NCBI RefSeq assembly: GCF_033118175.1 | Contig: NC_083691.1 | Span: 19,193,001-19,257,000, forward strand | Direction: 5' to 3' | From: Dama dama | Lineage: Eukaryota; Chordata; Mammalia; Artiodactyla; Cervidae | DNA length: 64,000 bases | Shown here: in pieces, positions 11,613 through 25,105 of the stretch | Layout: every line of letters starts with the position of its first letter | How positions within the stretch are numbered: the first letter of the stretch is position 1 | Translations under genes and position numbers: made by a program | The notes under the pieces: generated by a model | What the model saw: only the letters and a program-made list of their open reading frames with translations | Told to the model about the DNA's origin: nothing | Database searches by the model: none

Positions 11613-13539
11613 GACATTATACATTTGTTCAAACCCACAGAATGTACACCACCAAGAACGAGCTCCTGTGAGCTGTGGCTTGGGGGCAGTGACAGGTATC
11701 CGTGTAGGTCCACCAGTTGTAACAAAGGTACCCCAGTCTGTAGAGGGAGGATGGTGAATGTGAGGAGGGTTGTGTCTGGGGACAAGGAGTAAGTGGGAAC
11801 ACTGTACTTTCTGCTCTGCTTTGCTGCGAACAAAAAAACTGCTCTAAAAAATAAAGTCTATTAAGAGTGTTACATGTAAGTATATTCAGGTGTATATGTG
11901 TATATATAAAGTACGTCAGTGACCTCCAGTAAGCATTTCTGGTGGGGAGGTGCTTTGTGTTTGCACTCCAGGCCTTGAATCCTAGCAGTGAGTGTCAACG
12001 ATGCAACGGGCATATGAAGCCCTGTGTTGCTGAAGCAGGGTAGAATTCCTGATGTTCATGATGTTCATGAACAGCCTCCCCTGGCTGCAGGTCAGGCTGA
12101 GCACAAGTGCACTGTGCTTGCAGTCATGTCCATGGGATGCATTTGGGGGCACTCATTTCTCAAACACGGATTATTTATTGAGTGCCTGCTGCATGCAAGC
12201 TCTGAGCCAGGCACCGGCTACCCAGAAATGAAGGCACAGACTCTCTGCCCTTGTGGAGCTCACAGTCAGCTCAGGGGAGATGCAGCCCTCATTCTGCAGG
12301 GGCGAGGGGCGCCCTGCCAGCACCCAAGGAGGAAGAGGACCTTGTATTACGAGAGGATCATGGAGAAATGTGTGTAGATTGTACGGAAGCGACTGGCGAG
12401 GAAGTCAGTGGGCTCTGGGTCTGGGTGGCCCTGCCGCACATGACCGGTCTGTCCTCTCTTCCAGGGCATGGTCTAGCAGCCTGGGCCAGGACGTGGAAGC
12501 AGCCTCCGAGGTTCTGACCCCTGCTTTCTCTCCACTTCCGCTCAGCCTTGGGTAAGTGCTCCAGTGCGGGGGGTGGCGGGTGAGATGGGGTGAGGACAGG
12601 GCGCTGAGGGGCCTCTACCTCTCTGTGGGGTCCTGTCCTCCACGTGCCGGCGTGTGGGGACTTGACCCAGCTCAGTGGAAAGAATGGGGAAGGCTTTAGA
12701 GGGGCAGTCTGCCCAGCACCTCCATGAGGGCGCAATCTCGCCCCCACATCCCGTGGGTGGGGCCTTCCTGCCTCTCTTGTTTGGACACCAGGGTGTGGAC
12801 TTCCTGAGGGAGGAGTGTTTCTCCGGCTGCCCTGTCTTTCCTTCTCTCACCTTCCCTGCTCACCCAGTGAAAGCACTCGCCGTTGTGGGCCAAGAGACCC
12901 AGGGTGAGGGTCTGGGGACAGACTTCAGAGTGGGCCTCTGGGCTTTTCTCCCCAAAGAAAACAGACACAGCTCCATGTGGAAGCAGATACAGCTGCTTTC
13001 ATTGGTCCGATCTTTCACCAGCCCTGTTAGAGCTGGGAAATGGGGAGGGGGCAGGAGCTGGCTCTGGCTACCTGGACATCACCTGTGTACAGAGGCCCAA
13101 TTGGAGGCTGGTGGGTGGGCACAGGGGCACAGGGGGTGGTGTCTGGACAGGTTGGGTCCTCCTGAGGCTAGTGGCTGGGTGTCAGGAGCTGGAGGTGGAG
13201 GGGTCCAAAGAGGGCAGAGGAGGTGGTCCCTGGTGTCTCCTTCCATCCCGAGGCCCCCTGGGTATTTCACTTCTCACCCAGCAAAGACTCAGTAACCCTT
13301 ACCTCCCACCCCTGAGAGATCAGAAACTCTGGGAGGCAGGTGGCACCTCTGACAATGAATGTCCTTGGTCAGGATGTTCTGGACCAAGTGATGGGAAGTG
13401 GGAGGACCCCTTCTCTCTGCTCCTCTCCCTTTGGTGAGGGACAGGAGGGCCTGTCATCCCAATCCTCCATCTCTAACCACCTGCTGCAGGCACCTGAGTG
13501 CTAAGGCTGCGGATCCCAGCCTCCTGCCAGCAATCACTC

Positions 13540-13880
13540 ATTCATCCCCTCAACAAAATATGTACTGATCACTCACACTAGCACCTCCAGGCTCTGGGCT
13601 TCCAGTGGAGAACTGATTTGAATAAAACCTGGCCCCAGGGACTCCGTATTCTAGTTTAGGGGAGAGAGAGAATTCAGTAAAATACAAAGAAAAAAATAAA
13701 GTAGGAAAGGGGATAAAAATGTGTGTTGGGGTGACAGTTTTGAACAGAGGAGTTAGAGAAGGCCTCACTGAGAAGTGCCCTGAGCCTAGATCAGTGGAGG
13801 TGAGGGAGCCGTTTGGTATCAGAGGAAGAGCCAGTGCAAAGGGCCTGTGGCAGTAGCACGTCTGAGGGTTTGGGGGCAGC
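13540..13880. repeat. Ancient L2-like repeat
   Basis: cactcattcatcccctcaac, followed by phrases on a live-weight-like unit (ggagttagagaaggcctca, caaagggcctgtggcagtag), is typical of old mammalian L2 remnants. Related stretches are near 12165-12300, 23010-23330, 23470-23700 and 61550-61610. Confidence 0.5.
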
Positions 13881-15621
13881 AAAGAGATCCATGTCACTGG
13901 AGGGGGTGCACAAGAAAGGGGAGAAGGGGTGGGCCAGACACCTGGTGGGGGTGTAGTTCATGCATGAGTGGGACACTCACAACACGAGCCCAACAAGGAG
14001 AAGCATCTCAGTGCAGTTGAGACCACCCCGCACGGGGAGCCCGTCACTCACTTCACAGGTAATTGTTGCTCACAGAGACTTAAGCACTGCTCTAAAGATG
14101 CTGGATGAACAGGGACATGGAGACAGGGCTTCTGCAGGACAAGAGGCCAGGAGATCAAGGCCGCAGGCTGACCTCTCCTCTGGATGCCGTCCACCTGGCT
14201 GTCCTGACGTGGCCTCAGAGTGGAAACTGCGGTGGCTTTGAGGCAGGGCACCCGGAAAGGGAAATCCTTCCTAGGTTGTACGTTGAGGGTTATTTTTAGT
14301 GACCAGCGATGACTTTGCAATATCACTTCCTGTGGGCGTCCCCTCCAACCCTCAACCACAGGGACGGGTCCTGCATGACAGGCCTTGTGGGCAGATGCAT
14401 GCTCACATGTGCATACACACACATGCACACGCTGTGGCGCACACAGGTTGGCATTCTCACCCACTGCACAGTCAGTGGAGGGATGGGCACCATGTCCTGG
14501 CCTGCCTGCAGGATGGTGAGCCCCAGGTCAGGGACTCGCTGTCTTCAACATCCCTGAGCTTCTGCTCCAGGTAGGCTCTGCACGAGATGCTGCGTGCATG
14601 CCGAGAGAGGGAGGCCCGGCCCCAGGCTCACACTTGCTCAGGAAGGAGGAAGGCAGGGGTCAAAGGAAGGGTACCTGCTGGTCCGTCTTTGCTCAGCCCC
14701 CAAGGGGTGGGACAGAGAGAAAGAGATTCCATAATGCACAAACGAAGGATGAAGTGATGTCCCCAAGGTCTCGCTGCCTGCTGGCCCCTGGCCAGGCGCC
14801 TGAGCCAGGTCTGAGCCCACCTGGACTCTCCCCCTGGGTCATCCACCTCTCGCATCGGGCCCTCACTTATCCTTCTCCCTTCACATCCAGCCCAGGCCCA
14901 GGCCCATGGCCACAATTTCTGGGACAGCCTGCATTTCACATTTCCTGTCCTGTGGACCCCTCAAATTTCCTTGGATTGGTCAGACCCCGGGGCACTTTGG
15001 TCGCTTAGCAACACCCACGTCACAGGGTGGCTATTCCTAGGACCTCAGAGGGTCTCCAGGAAACTGGCTCCTTCATGGATGTCACAGAATATCGGGGTGA
15101 GAGGGGCTCTGATGTGCAATGTGGAGACCTTAAGGGGCCAGGAAGATGGGCTCTTGGGCACGCTGAACAGCACACTGAGGTTGCAGATGCCCCGAACTGC
15201 TAGGCCTGCAGAGGATCTGGGGCTGCCTACCAGGGGCGCCCTTGCCCTCGTCACCTGCTTTTTCACCCTCTTTCCTTGCTTCCTCTCACCAGCTACACCT
15301 CTGCCCTGTGCTTTAGATGTTGAGCTAATCGGCTGTGGGATTATTGCTAGCCACGCCCTGAGAAACTGAAACTCAGTTCTATGTCTTTGGGGAAAAGAGT
15401 CGGGGAAGGACCAGAGCTACAAGCCTGGAATGCCACCTTCCTTCCCTCCCCTTTCTGTCCCCACCTCCTCTAGCACCATGCTTGGCTCAGAGTACGGACT
15501 AACTCGGGGTAAGGAAGGAAAGAGGGATTCATACCTTCCTTCCTTCCCAGCTAGAGTGGAAGCACTTTGGGGGCACCTTGTACATTTCTGTATCCCCAAC
15601 ACCTCACCAACACTTCACCAG

Positions 15622-15830
15622 GGGTTTCCCAGGTGGTGCTAAGTGGTAAAGAACCCACTTGCCAATGCAGGGGACATAGGAGATGGGAGTTCAGTTCTTG
15701 GGTCGGGAAGATCCCCTGGAGGAGGGCATAGCAACCCACTCCAGTATTCTTGCCTGGACAATCCCAGGGACAGAGGAGCCTGCTGTCCATAGGGTCAAAC
15801 AGAGTCAGACACAACTCACTACCTATCACG
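15622..15830 (+). mobile_element. Bov-tA SINE
   Basis: Forward Bov-tA from ggtttcccaggtggtgctaa to gagtcagacacaactcac. Confidence 0.88.
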
Positions 15831-17002
15831 CACGCACCTCTTCACCATGATCCCTACTCAGTAGGTGCTCTGTTAATGTGTGTTGACGGACACCTTCTGT
15901 GCGAGTTTGTACTTTGGTGCCAGCTCTCCCTGCAGAAACTTTGGCTTCTGGTGCTGTGATTTAAAGAATAAAAATGGCAAAGGGCAGTGTTTAGGAGCTA
16001 TCTTTACTCAGATTGTCATACTTGATGACAACTCAAGACTGTAGCCCTGGGGCCACCAGGAGGCAGCTGGCATGTCACCACTGGTGTACCCAGCATCTTG
16101 GCCAGGCTGATGCCACTTTTCGGGAGAATGACTTACTGTTTTTTATTTCTCTCCAAAGACATTAAACATGAATCAAATGACAGATGAGATGATTCACTGG
16201 AAGTTTTCTTCCAAGTTTCAAAACACACACACACACACACAAAATGGGATTGGTGTGCTGAACTGTATGTAAGTGAAGCCAGACGGCATTAGGCTGGAGC
16301 CCTGCCTCTAGGGGCTCTGCTGTGGGTAGCACCTCGCAGAGGGGGACCTTGCCCTGAGGTCGAAGCCCTGTATCAACCATTGCAAAACCCCAGAAGGCCA
16401 GGGGTGTCTCAAAAACTCTTCAAGTCTAATGTTCATCATGACATTGCTTCCGTTTCTACCCAAGATATCTTAGGATGTGACCAATCCTCATTCATCTGGG
16501 GCACAGGAATTCACAGTTTGGAAAGGGTTCATTTGGGGCCCATGGATTGAGAATTGAGTCGTGGCTCAGGTGGGAACCCGGCAGAAATGAGCCTTCTCCC
16601 ACCTGCAGGGAGAAAAGTGAATGCATCTGCCAACCAGGATCCTGGGGAGAAGGATACACACTGTCACCGGGTGGGTGAACTTCTCTGGTGCTGTCCAGGC
16701 TCCCATTGGCAGTAGATTCCAAGCCGTTTTTGAGGGTAGAATGTGCCTCGGGGGCCATGTTGTCCAAACTCATATTTTTCAGATGAGGAAAGTAAAGCTG
16801 TGAGGCATGTGACTTACCCAAGACTGCCCAGGCATCCCAACCCCACCCTTGGAGGGGAAGGACAGCAGTGCTAGTGACAACTGATTCCTGTCTGCTCACT
16901 GAGAACACCCTTCATCTCCCTCAGGGCTCTCCCACATTCCCACCTTTACCATTTGCCCGAGAAAGAATGCAGAGGCAGTTTTTCAGGTATTTTTTGACTC
17001 AG

Positions 17003-17238
17003 ACTTTACCAATTTGAAGGACTTCCCTAGTGGCTCAGACGGTAAAGTGTCTGTCTACAATGCTGGAGACCTGGGTTCAATCCCTGGGTCGGGAAGATCC
17101 CCTGGAGAAAGAAATGGCAACCCACTCCAGTACTCTTGCTTGGAAAATCCCATGGATGGAGGACCCTGGTGGGCTACAGTCCACGGAGTCAGACATGGCT
17201 GAGCAACTTCACTTTTTCTTTCACTTTACCAATTTGAA
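17003..17238 (+). mobile_element. Bov-tA SINE with perfect target-site duplication
   Basis: A forward Bov-tA (body 17019-17222) is flanked on both sides by the same 16 bases, actttaccaatttgaa (17003-17018 and 17223-17238). The exact duplication indicates a fairly recent insertion. Confidence 0.92.
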
Positions 17239-18033
17239 CTGCCCTTCAGGTCATTAGTCCAAATTCCGACTTCTCAGCGTTGACGGTATCTTTTCTTCTT
17301 TCCCCAGCTGCCTGTCCTCCCCGCACCCTACATTTGTTAATCTATCCATTTGCTCCTCACTGTCCTCCACCTCTCTGTATTGCTTTATGATGTTCTGTAC
17401 TGCCCAGTACCGATGTGTTATTAGGCCGCTGGTCACCCAGGCAGGTGCCTGGGGAGGTAACAGGCCCAGCTGTGGAGCAGGGATGGGACGCTTGCTGGTG
17501 GTCTCCCCAGAAGCTCGGGCCAAGAGTTGCTGAAGTCACAATGCCCCCCTGGCTCCCTGCACCACCACCCCCAGATAAGGCCCTGCCCACCTCCCCGGTC
17601 GTGTGCCTCCAGCCACACCACACAGTTTTGCACACTCATGTCTCCCTGCACACCGACACCCTCTGGGATGTCGCCCCAGCCCTTCTCTACCGCCTGGACC
17701 CACCCACAGCAGAGCTCGGCTCCCGTGTGGCTCACGAGTCACACCTTCGGGTCCTGGTGCATAAAGTGTGTGCCAGCCCAGGAAGCATATGAATTGGCTG
17801 TGGCGTGAATGAAGGAATGGAAAGTGTGGCCCACACTGGGTTCTCCAAGGTAACTGAATTCCCAGGGTGAAATCCTAGTCATTGCATACACTGTTGTGTT
17901 GGAAAGGCCTTCTCTCCCGAGAGTACCCCACCCCGCACCAGACCTGGTTTCTCTCCCACTGGGAGCCAGAGAACAGACTGAGGCTTCCAGGCAGCGAGTG
18001 GTGGGGACCGCAGCAGTGTGGAGGAAAGGGGCA

Positions 18034-19577
18034 TGCAGTGTGTGTGTGTGTGTCTGTGCATGGTGTATATGTGTGTGTGTGCTGTATGTGTATGCTGTTG
18101 GGGGAGGTTGTGTGTGAAATGTGTGTGGTGTGGGCAGAACAGTGTGTGTGTGTGTCTGTGTGGTGTATGTGTATGGTGTGTGTGGGGGTATTGTGTGGGG
18201 GATGTCTGCGTGACATGTATGTGGTATGTGCAGTATGGTGTGTGTGTATGTGTATGGTGTGGGAGGTGTGTGTGTAATGTGTGCAGTATGGTGTGTGTGT
18301 GTGTGTGTATGGTGTGGGGTAGTATTGTGTGGGAGGTGTCTGTGTAATATGTGTGTGGTGTGTGTGTGTGGTGGTGTGTGTGGTGTGTGTGTGACATGTG
18401 TCGTGTGTCCAGTAGGATGTGTGTGTGTGTGTGTGTGTCTGTGTGTGTCTGTGGTGTATGTGTATGGTATAGGGTGGTATTGTGTGGGGTGGTGGTGTGT
18501 GACGTGTGTGGTGTGTGCAGTAGGGTGTGTGTGTGTGTATGTGTGTGTATGATGTAAGGTGGTATTGTGTGTGGGGTGTGTGTGTGTGTGTGTGTGTGTG
18601 TGGTGTAGGGTGGTATTGTGGGGGGGGTGGTGTGTGACGTGTGTGGTGTGTGCAGTAGGGTGTGTGTGTATGTGTGTGTATGATGTAAGGTGGTATTGTG
18701 TGTGTGGGGTGTGTGTGTGTGTGTGGTGTAGGGTGGTATTGTGTGTGGGGTGTGTGTGACGTGTGTGGTGTGTGCAGTAGGGTGTGTGTGTGGTGTATGT
18801 GTATGGTGTAGGGTGGTATTGTGTGTGGGGGTGTGTGTGGTGTGTGCAGTAGGGTGTGTGTATGTGTGTATGGTGTAGGGTGGTATTGTGTGTGGGGGTG
18901 TGTGTGATGTGTACAGTAGGGTGTGTGTATGTGTATATGGTGTAGGGTGGTATTGTGTGTGTGGGGTGTGTGTGTGTGTGTGTGTGGTGTAGGGTGGTAT
19001 TGTGTGTGGGGTGTGTGTGACGTGTGTGGTGTGTGCAGTAGGGTGTGTGTGTGATGTATGTGTATGGTGTAGGGTGGTATTGTGTGTGGGGGTGTGTGTG
19101 GTGTGTGCAGTAGGGTGTGTGTATGTGTGTATGGTGTAGGGTGGTATTGTGTGTGGGGGGTGTGTGTGATGTGTGTGGTGTGTGCAGTAGGGTGTGTGTG
19201 TGTGTGTGGTGTATGTGTATGATGTAGGGTGGTATTGTGTGTGGGGGTGTGTGTGATGTGTGCAGTAGGGTGTGTGTATGTGTGTATGGTGTAGGGTGGT
19301 ATTGTGTATGGGGTGTGTGTGTGTGTGTGTGTGTGGTGTAGGGTGGTATTGTGTGTGTGGGGGGTGTGTGTGTGTGTGGTGTAGGGTGGTATTGTGTGTG
19401 GGGTGTGTGTGTGACGTGTGTGGTGTGTGCAGTAGGGTGTGTGTGTGTGTGTATGGTGTAGGGTGGTATTGTGTGTGGGGGTGTGTGTGGTGTGTGCAGT
19501 AGGGTGTGTGTATGTGTGTATGGTGTAGGGTGGTATTGTGTGTGGGGGTTGTGTGTGATGTGTGTGGTGTGTGCAGT

Positions 19578-19612
<35 letters not shown>

Positions 19613-19747
19613 TGTATGTGTATGAGGTAGGGTGGTATTGTGTGTGGGGGGTGTGTGTGATGTGTGTGGTGTGTGCAGTAGAGTGTGTGTGTGTGGTGTA
19701 GGGTGGTATTTGTGTGGGGTGTGTGTGATGTGTGTGGTGTGTGCAGT

Positions 19748-19782
<35 letters not shown>

Positions 19783-19937
19783 TGTATGTGTATGATGTAG
19801 GGTGGTATTGTGTGTGGGGGGTGTGTGTGACATGTGTGGTGTGTGCAGTAGGGTGTGTGTGTGTGTGTGTGTGTGTGTGGTGTATGTGTATGATGTAGGG
19901 GTGGTATTGTGTGTGGGGGGTGTGTGTGCACAGGTGT
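18034..19937. repeat. TG-rich VNTR of about 1.9 kb
   Basis: Almost pure (TG)n carries an ordered set of embedded motifs. AGGGTGGTATTGTG recurs about twenty times from about 18470 to 19910, at spacings of roughly 45-100 bp, often alternating with GTGTGCAGTAGGGTG. This is a higher-order minisatellite built on a dinucleotide, not a simple microsatellite. On the - strand the CA-rich text has no stop in two frames for over 2 kb, giving His/Thr-rich chance ORFs. Confidence 0.92.
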
Positions 19938-20183
19938 GTCCCAGGCCCACCCTGCCCACACAGATCTGAGCAGCCAGCCCCCGGGAACGCTGGGGTTGCT
20001 CCGGGCTGGTCTTCAGTCCCTGGGAAGCTCCCTGTCCTTCAGGAGCCTGTCCTGAGCGTCCACAGGATCCTCAAGCCCGTTGGAGTGGACCTGAACCCGC
20101 TAGAAGCCACAGGAGACACCTTGCAGTTAGACAGGCCCCTCTCTCCTGGGGATGGGCCTTCGTGGTGTCCACTGTCATGCTGA

Positions 20184-20395
20184 GGGCTTCCCAGGTGGCG
20201 CTGGCGGTAGAGAACCCGCCTGCTAATGCAGGAGACAGGAGAGATGCGCGTTTGATCCCTGGGTCGGGAAGATCCCCTGGGGAAGGGCGTGGCCACCCAT
20301 TCCAGTATTCTGGCCTGGAGAATCGCTTGGACTGAGGAGCCTGGGGGGCTACAGTCCCTGGGGTCGCAAAGAGTCAGACCCGACTGGTGACTTAG
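20184..20395 (+). mobile_element. Bov-tA SINE
   Basis: Forward Bov-tA from gggcttcccaggtggcgctg to gagtcagacccgactggtga. Confidence 0.88.
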
Positions 20396-22789
20396 TGCGA
20401 GCTCACTGTTGTGCTGACCCCGGGGGGCTTCGACTGGAGCCCAGTTTGCCCCGGCAGTGTGAGCCAGGGGTCCGCACTGTTGCAGGGCTGGGTTCTCCTG
20501 TCCTCTTCCCTCATTTTCTTCTTGAAGAACAGGGGTTGGAATTTCACTGGCCCCGCCCCCCTGCTAGATGTATTGAGCCCCCAGGACCCCAGGCCCTCTG
20601 CCCACCCTGGTGTGTGCCGAGCGTGCAACGCAGAAGGTCTGCTGGAAAGTGTGGACCCACCCCTGAGCCTGGCTCAGTCTGATACTGTGATTTAAGCTCA
20701 TCAAGCACTTTGCCCATTTCTTTTATCATAAAAGTTGTGATAGAACCTCCGTATATTTGTCTGGTGCTTCACATTTGTCAAAGCCCTTTCACAGCCTTCA
20801 TTTCCCTTGATCCTCACCACCACGCTGTGAAATCAACAGGCTGAGACCGTCCTTCCCATTTACAGCCAAGGAAACTGAGGTCCAGGGAAGCTAAGAGACA
20901 GCCAAGACCAGAAGGCTAGAGAGGGGGCCCTGGGAGGAGACTCAGGCTGGCCATTTACGGCCTAGTGGAGGAGGTCCCTTCTATACACAGTCCCCATCCC
21001 GACTCAGCTCCCCGAAACTAGCCTTGGTCCCATTTAACAGAGGAGCAAACAGAGGCTTCGTCTGGAGCCTTGAGACAGGGGACTGCCTGATTCCAGGACC
21101 CAGTCCAGCGTGTTCCCTGAGAGCTGCCAGTCATCAAGGCTGCAGGGTGTGGGCTGGCTGGCCGGGACTCTCGCTTCCTCTCCTGCGGGGAGGATGTTGC
21201 CTTGCGGGAGGACTGCAGCTCACGTCCAGCTTGGAGCACTGGAGTGGAATTGCAGACTCACTCTGCCGCCTGCCTGCAGGTCTTTCCTACGCAGGCTTGG
21301 TTTACATGAGTCACTGCACAGCCGGCCAGGCCCAGGCAGCCGGGAGGAATTTACTCCACAATGTGAGGGTGCTGGTGGCCCAAACCTCCGTGCGTAATAA
21401 GCCAACTGGGATGAGGGCCCCCCCCCCCCCGGCGGTGAACTCTGCCCCCCAGGGCTGACCGAAGAAGGAGCAGATCTATCAAGGGGCTGGTGTGGGGGCT
21501 TCTGAAGTCTCAGACCGGCTCCTGCCTCCAGCCAGTGGTGTCCAGTCTGCTGTGGCCTCTTAGGTTTCCTTCAAAAGAGCGTTAACTTGCGGCCGGCTCT
21601 GGATCCCCAAGAAGGAGATGCCCTGTGATTCATGCGTTTGTTTGTTTCAACCTCAGAGCTTTTGTTGTTGGATCAAACAGGGGTAGAGCCCTGAGTCCCA
21701 GGCTAGATTCATTCTGAGCATTTTCAGGGGGTGTGGGCATTTGCTGGGGAGGGTTGGGGGGCCTTACCAGCACTCCCTTCCAGCCCCGCTCCTGTTGCTC
21801 CCTGTGACCCCCTCCTCTGCCGTCTGCACGGCGTTCCTGGCACTGTGCAGTCAGGCTCACCACTCCCGTCCAGGCCCCTTGCCCTGGCAAACCCCCTTCC
21901 CTTTGCCCGCCCACCTGGAGCACTCCTGGTCCCTTGTAAGCAAGCCTCACTCGACACCTTATCCTTGTCGTGGGTGTGCTGGAGGGCATAGGGGCACCCG
22001 GGAAGGGTCCCTGCATCTCATTCATCTGGGCGTTTCCACGCCCGGCACAGAAGGGGCCTCAGGAACGTTTTTGGGCCAAAGGGAACAGATTTCCTCCCCA
22101 CATCAGCCTGGAGTTTGGGGATGTGCCCCCCCTCCAAGCTTCACAGTTGCCTTCAAATGAGGCTTCAGCTGGGGCAGAGGAAGCCCTGGGCTCTGGGGAC
22201 TCCGCACGTTGACCCCCACCAGGCTCGCTCAGGCCTGCCCCTCACCAGGCTACTGGCTGTCCCCTGGCCCGGTCTCCGGCTCCCTCTGCAGACACCTGGA
22301 CCTCACCTCTGGCCGGACGCGTGGGGACGGACAACAACCGCCTTAAGGAAAATCACAGGGTCTTGGTTTTGGTCCTGCCTCAAGCCCTCTTCCTGTGCGT
22401 CAGTGAGTCTGTGGAGGGAGGCTCACCCTCCGGGCCATTTCCTCTTCCTCTCCCTGTCCTGTTCTTCCCCCAGAGGCTCATTTATGTCTGATCCACCAAC
22501 CTGCCTTCCTTCCCTGGGGAAGCAGCTCAAAGCACTTGTCCCCTGAAGATTCAAGTAGCCGTGACCTTGGCTCCAGGGAGAGGCCGCGCCAGGCAGAGGA
22601 CTGCATAGCTGGGGTGTGTTCACGGGGGAGGGAGGAGATGGCACCAGCCCGGTGAGTGGACTTTGAGTCTGACACCTCCAGGCCCCCTCTTCTGCTGCAG
22701 CTGGTGCTGTGCTGGTAGATGGAACTTTCCAGAGCACCATGTCTGAATTCCAGAATGTCCCTTCTTAGAGCTTGAAGTCATCCATATCC

Positions 22790-22965
22790 CTGATGTTGTT
22801 GTGTCTGACTCTTTGTGACCCTATGGTCTGTAGCCCGCCAGCCTCCTCTGTCCACAGGATTCTCCAGGCAAGAATACTGCAGTGGGAAGGGATTGAACCT
22901 AGTCTCTTACGTCTCCTGCCTTGGCAGGCAGGTTCTTTACCACTAGCGCCCCCTGGGAAGCCCAG
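22790..22965 (-). mobile_element. Bov-tA SINE with an internal deletion
   Basis: Reverse Bov-tA (tgttgtgtctgactctttgt to taccactagcgccccctggg) that lacks part of the middle after aagaatactgcagtggg. Confidence 0.8.
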
Positions 22966-23349
22966 GTACAGAGTCCCAAACTGTTAGAGCAACAGGGTCC
23001 TAGAGGAAACCCATTCACTTATTCATCTGTTCATTCATTTGGGCACTGTGCTAAGCCCTTGGTCACACAAGCATTATTTCAGATGTTTTTACTGAGCCCT
23101 GGTTGTGTGCCCTGTTCTGGGCACTGTGGAGATGTAGCAGTGAACAGAAGCAGGGGGTCAACCATGTATCAATACAGTACCAAGTAGTGGGAATGGCCTT
23201 GGAAAGGGGCCAGGGTGAGGGCAGATGCTACTCGAGATGGTCTCCCTGGAGGAGGTTCCCCCAAGAAGACTTGAGCAAAGACGTGAACATTGAGGAGTGT
23301 GCCCTGCAGATACTGACAGGAAGGAAGGGCAGCCCGGGTAGCAGTGACC

Positions 23350-23412
23350 GTTGTTCAGGTGCTCAGTCATGTCTGACTCTTTGTGACCCCATGGACTTGG
23401 CTTCCCTGTCCT
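23350..23412 (-). mobile_element. Short Bov-tA/BovB tail fragment
   Basis: About 60 bp of the reversed SINE tail (ttcaggtgctcagtcatgtc). Confidence 0.65.
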
Positions 23413-23994
23413 TGGGGAACTACAGAATCAAAGACCTTGGGGCTAGAACATGCTAGTGTGTTCTCCTACTGGCATAAGTGAGGTATATACTCCTTCCTCA
23501 AGGAACTCACAGTCTAATGAAGGAAAAGCATAAGGAAATGATGTACTAAAAGTTGAGGTCACAAGAGAAATAGGTTTAAAAATGCTACTGGAATACAAAA
23601 GGAAGAACCGATAGCGGGGTTGGAAAATGCATCCATGAGTAGGTGGCATTTGAGTTGGGCTTTGGTGGATGAATAGGAGTTTGCTGGGCAGCTGAGGCGA
23701 GCGGCCACATGGATGAACGGGTGACTTCAGGGGCACAAGGTGTTCAGGGAAGGCTACACACCTCCTCTTCCTGTTGAGTGAGCGGTTCTTCAAGGGAAAG
23801 AACATCCTCTTGGGGAGTCTCCTTTCCTTTTCTCCACCTCTTCTTTCCCCCAGCCTCACAGAGGGCATGTCAACTTCAGGAAAGTAGAAGGGGAGAGTGG
23901 CTCAGATAGGGAGGAGATTTCTCTGCCTTGCTTGGCCAGCCTGCCTCTTTCCTTCCTTCTTTCCTCTCTCTTTTCCCCTCTTCCTTCCCTCCTT

Positions 23995-24195
23995 TCTTTT
24001 ATATATTTTAAAAAATATTTATTATTCCTTTATCTGGCTGCGCTGGGTCCTAGTTGCAGCATACAGGATCTTCCATCTTTGTTGCAGCATGTAGGATTTA
24101 GTTCCCTGACCGGGGATCAAACCTGGGCCCTCTGCACTGGGAGCGTGGAGTTTTAGCCACGGGACCACCAGGGAAGTCCCTCTTTTATATATTTT
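23995..24195 (-). mobile_element. CHR-type SINE with target-site duplication
   Basis: A reversed CHR SINE (tctggctgcgctgggtccta to ggaccaccagggaagtccc) flanked by tcttttatatatttt at 23995-24009 and 24181-24195. Confidence 0.88.
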
Positions 24196-24789
24196 TTAAA
24201 GCTTTGGGAGGTCTTGGGATTTTAAGCCGCTGGGGTGGGTCCAGGAGTCAGGAGGACTCTCAGTTAGATCTCTCAACCAAGGTCACTGCCTGGAGCCCAA
24301 CCAGCTGGTGAAGCTCTGATGCAATAGGCTTTCAGGAAGCCTCCGGAAACAGGCTCCCCAAGGCCTGTGGTCTGAATTTAGATTTAGGTACACCAGGGAA
24401 CCGCCGGCTCCAGAGGTGTTACTGACCCCCTCGTCCCCTAGCTCTCACCGGGCTTCGCGTTCTCCCTCAGAAGACGAGGAGGAATGCCTTGTCTCTTCAG
24501 CCCCTCCTCCCGTCCTTACCCGTAGCCGGGACTAGACCTAGGTCTTCACTGCAGCTGATCTCTGGCAAAATTCTTGAAGCTGCTGAAAATAGAAACTTGT
24601 GGGACTCACCTGTAATTATGACATGCAAAACACCATTATCTTTCACTCATGGGCACCAAGGAATGAAATAAACACAGACCACCTCTCCCAGCTGGGTTGC
24701 AGTTAACAGTGGGCCTGCAGTCGAGGTGCTAATGAACTTGGTGGCCCCCTAAACCATGCCCCAAGGATGTACCCAGTGCTGAGCAGTTA

Positions 24790-25105
24790 CTAGAAATAAA
24801 ACACAAGCCACCTACACATATAATTTTACCTTTTCTGGTAGTCACCTTTAAAAAGTTAAACAAATGAGATTAATGTTACCAGCATAATTAACTTAACCCA
24901 CTGTATTGCAAGTGGTATCATTTATCATTTCACTTGTAATTAGGAGAGAAATTCTATTAATGAAATATTTTTTCCCATATTAAGTTGTCAAAATCCAGTG
25001 TAAATTTTACTCCTAGAGCACATACATGAATTCAGACCGGGCACATTTTAAGTGCTCAATAACCCCATGTGACTTATGGTTCCTGTATTGGACAAATCAC
25101 AGCTT
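24790..25105. mobile_element. Possible MER5-like hAT DNA transposon fossil
   Basis: AT-rich sequence ends in a segment (cattttaagtgctcaataac, tgtattggacaaatcacag) that resembles the MER5/Charlie family consensus. It is divergent, and the borders are uncertain. Confidence 0.4.

Larger units (their letters stand above)
9966..18033. other. Intron-like sequence without a recognised gene
   Basis: Apart from the SINEs at 11530, 15622 and 17003, the (CA)n at 16221 and L2-like remnants, I see no exon, RNA gene or protein match. GC content is moderate to high. ORFs of 100-206 codons here have no family features. Confidence 0.6.

Noticed and set aside
17739..19961. Two very long - strand ORFs (740 and 694 codons), rich in His and Thr
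   Set aside because: They are the CA-rich strand of the TG VNTR, which cannot form stop codons in two frames. There is no start context, no domain and no unique sequence.
20184..20260. B-box-like gatccctgggtcgggaag motifs suggesting tRNA genes, here and at many sites
   Set aside because: They belong to Bov-tA SINE heads, which derive from tRNA. No full cloverleaf is present.
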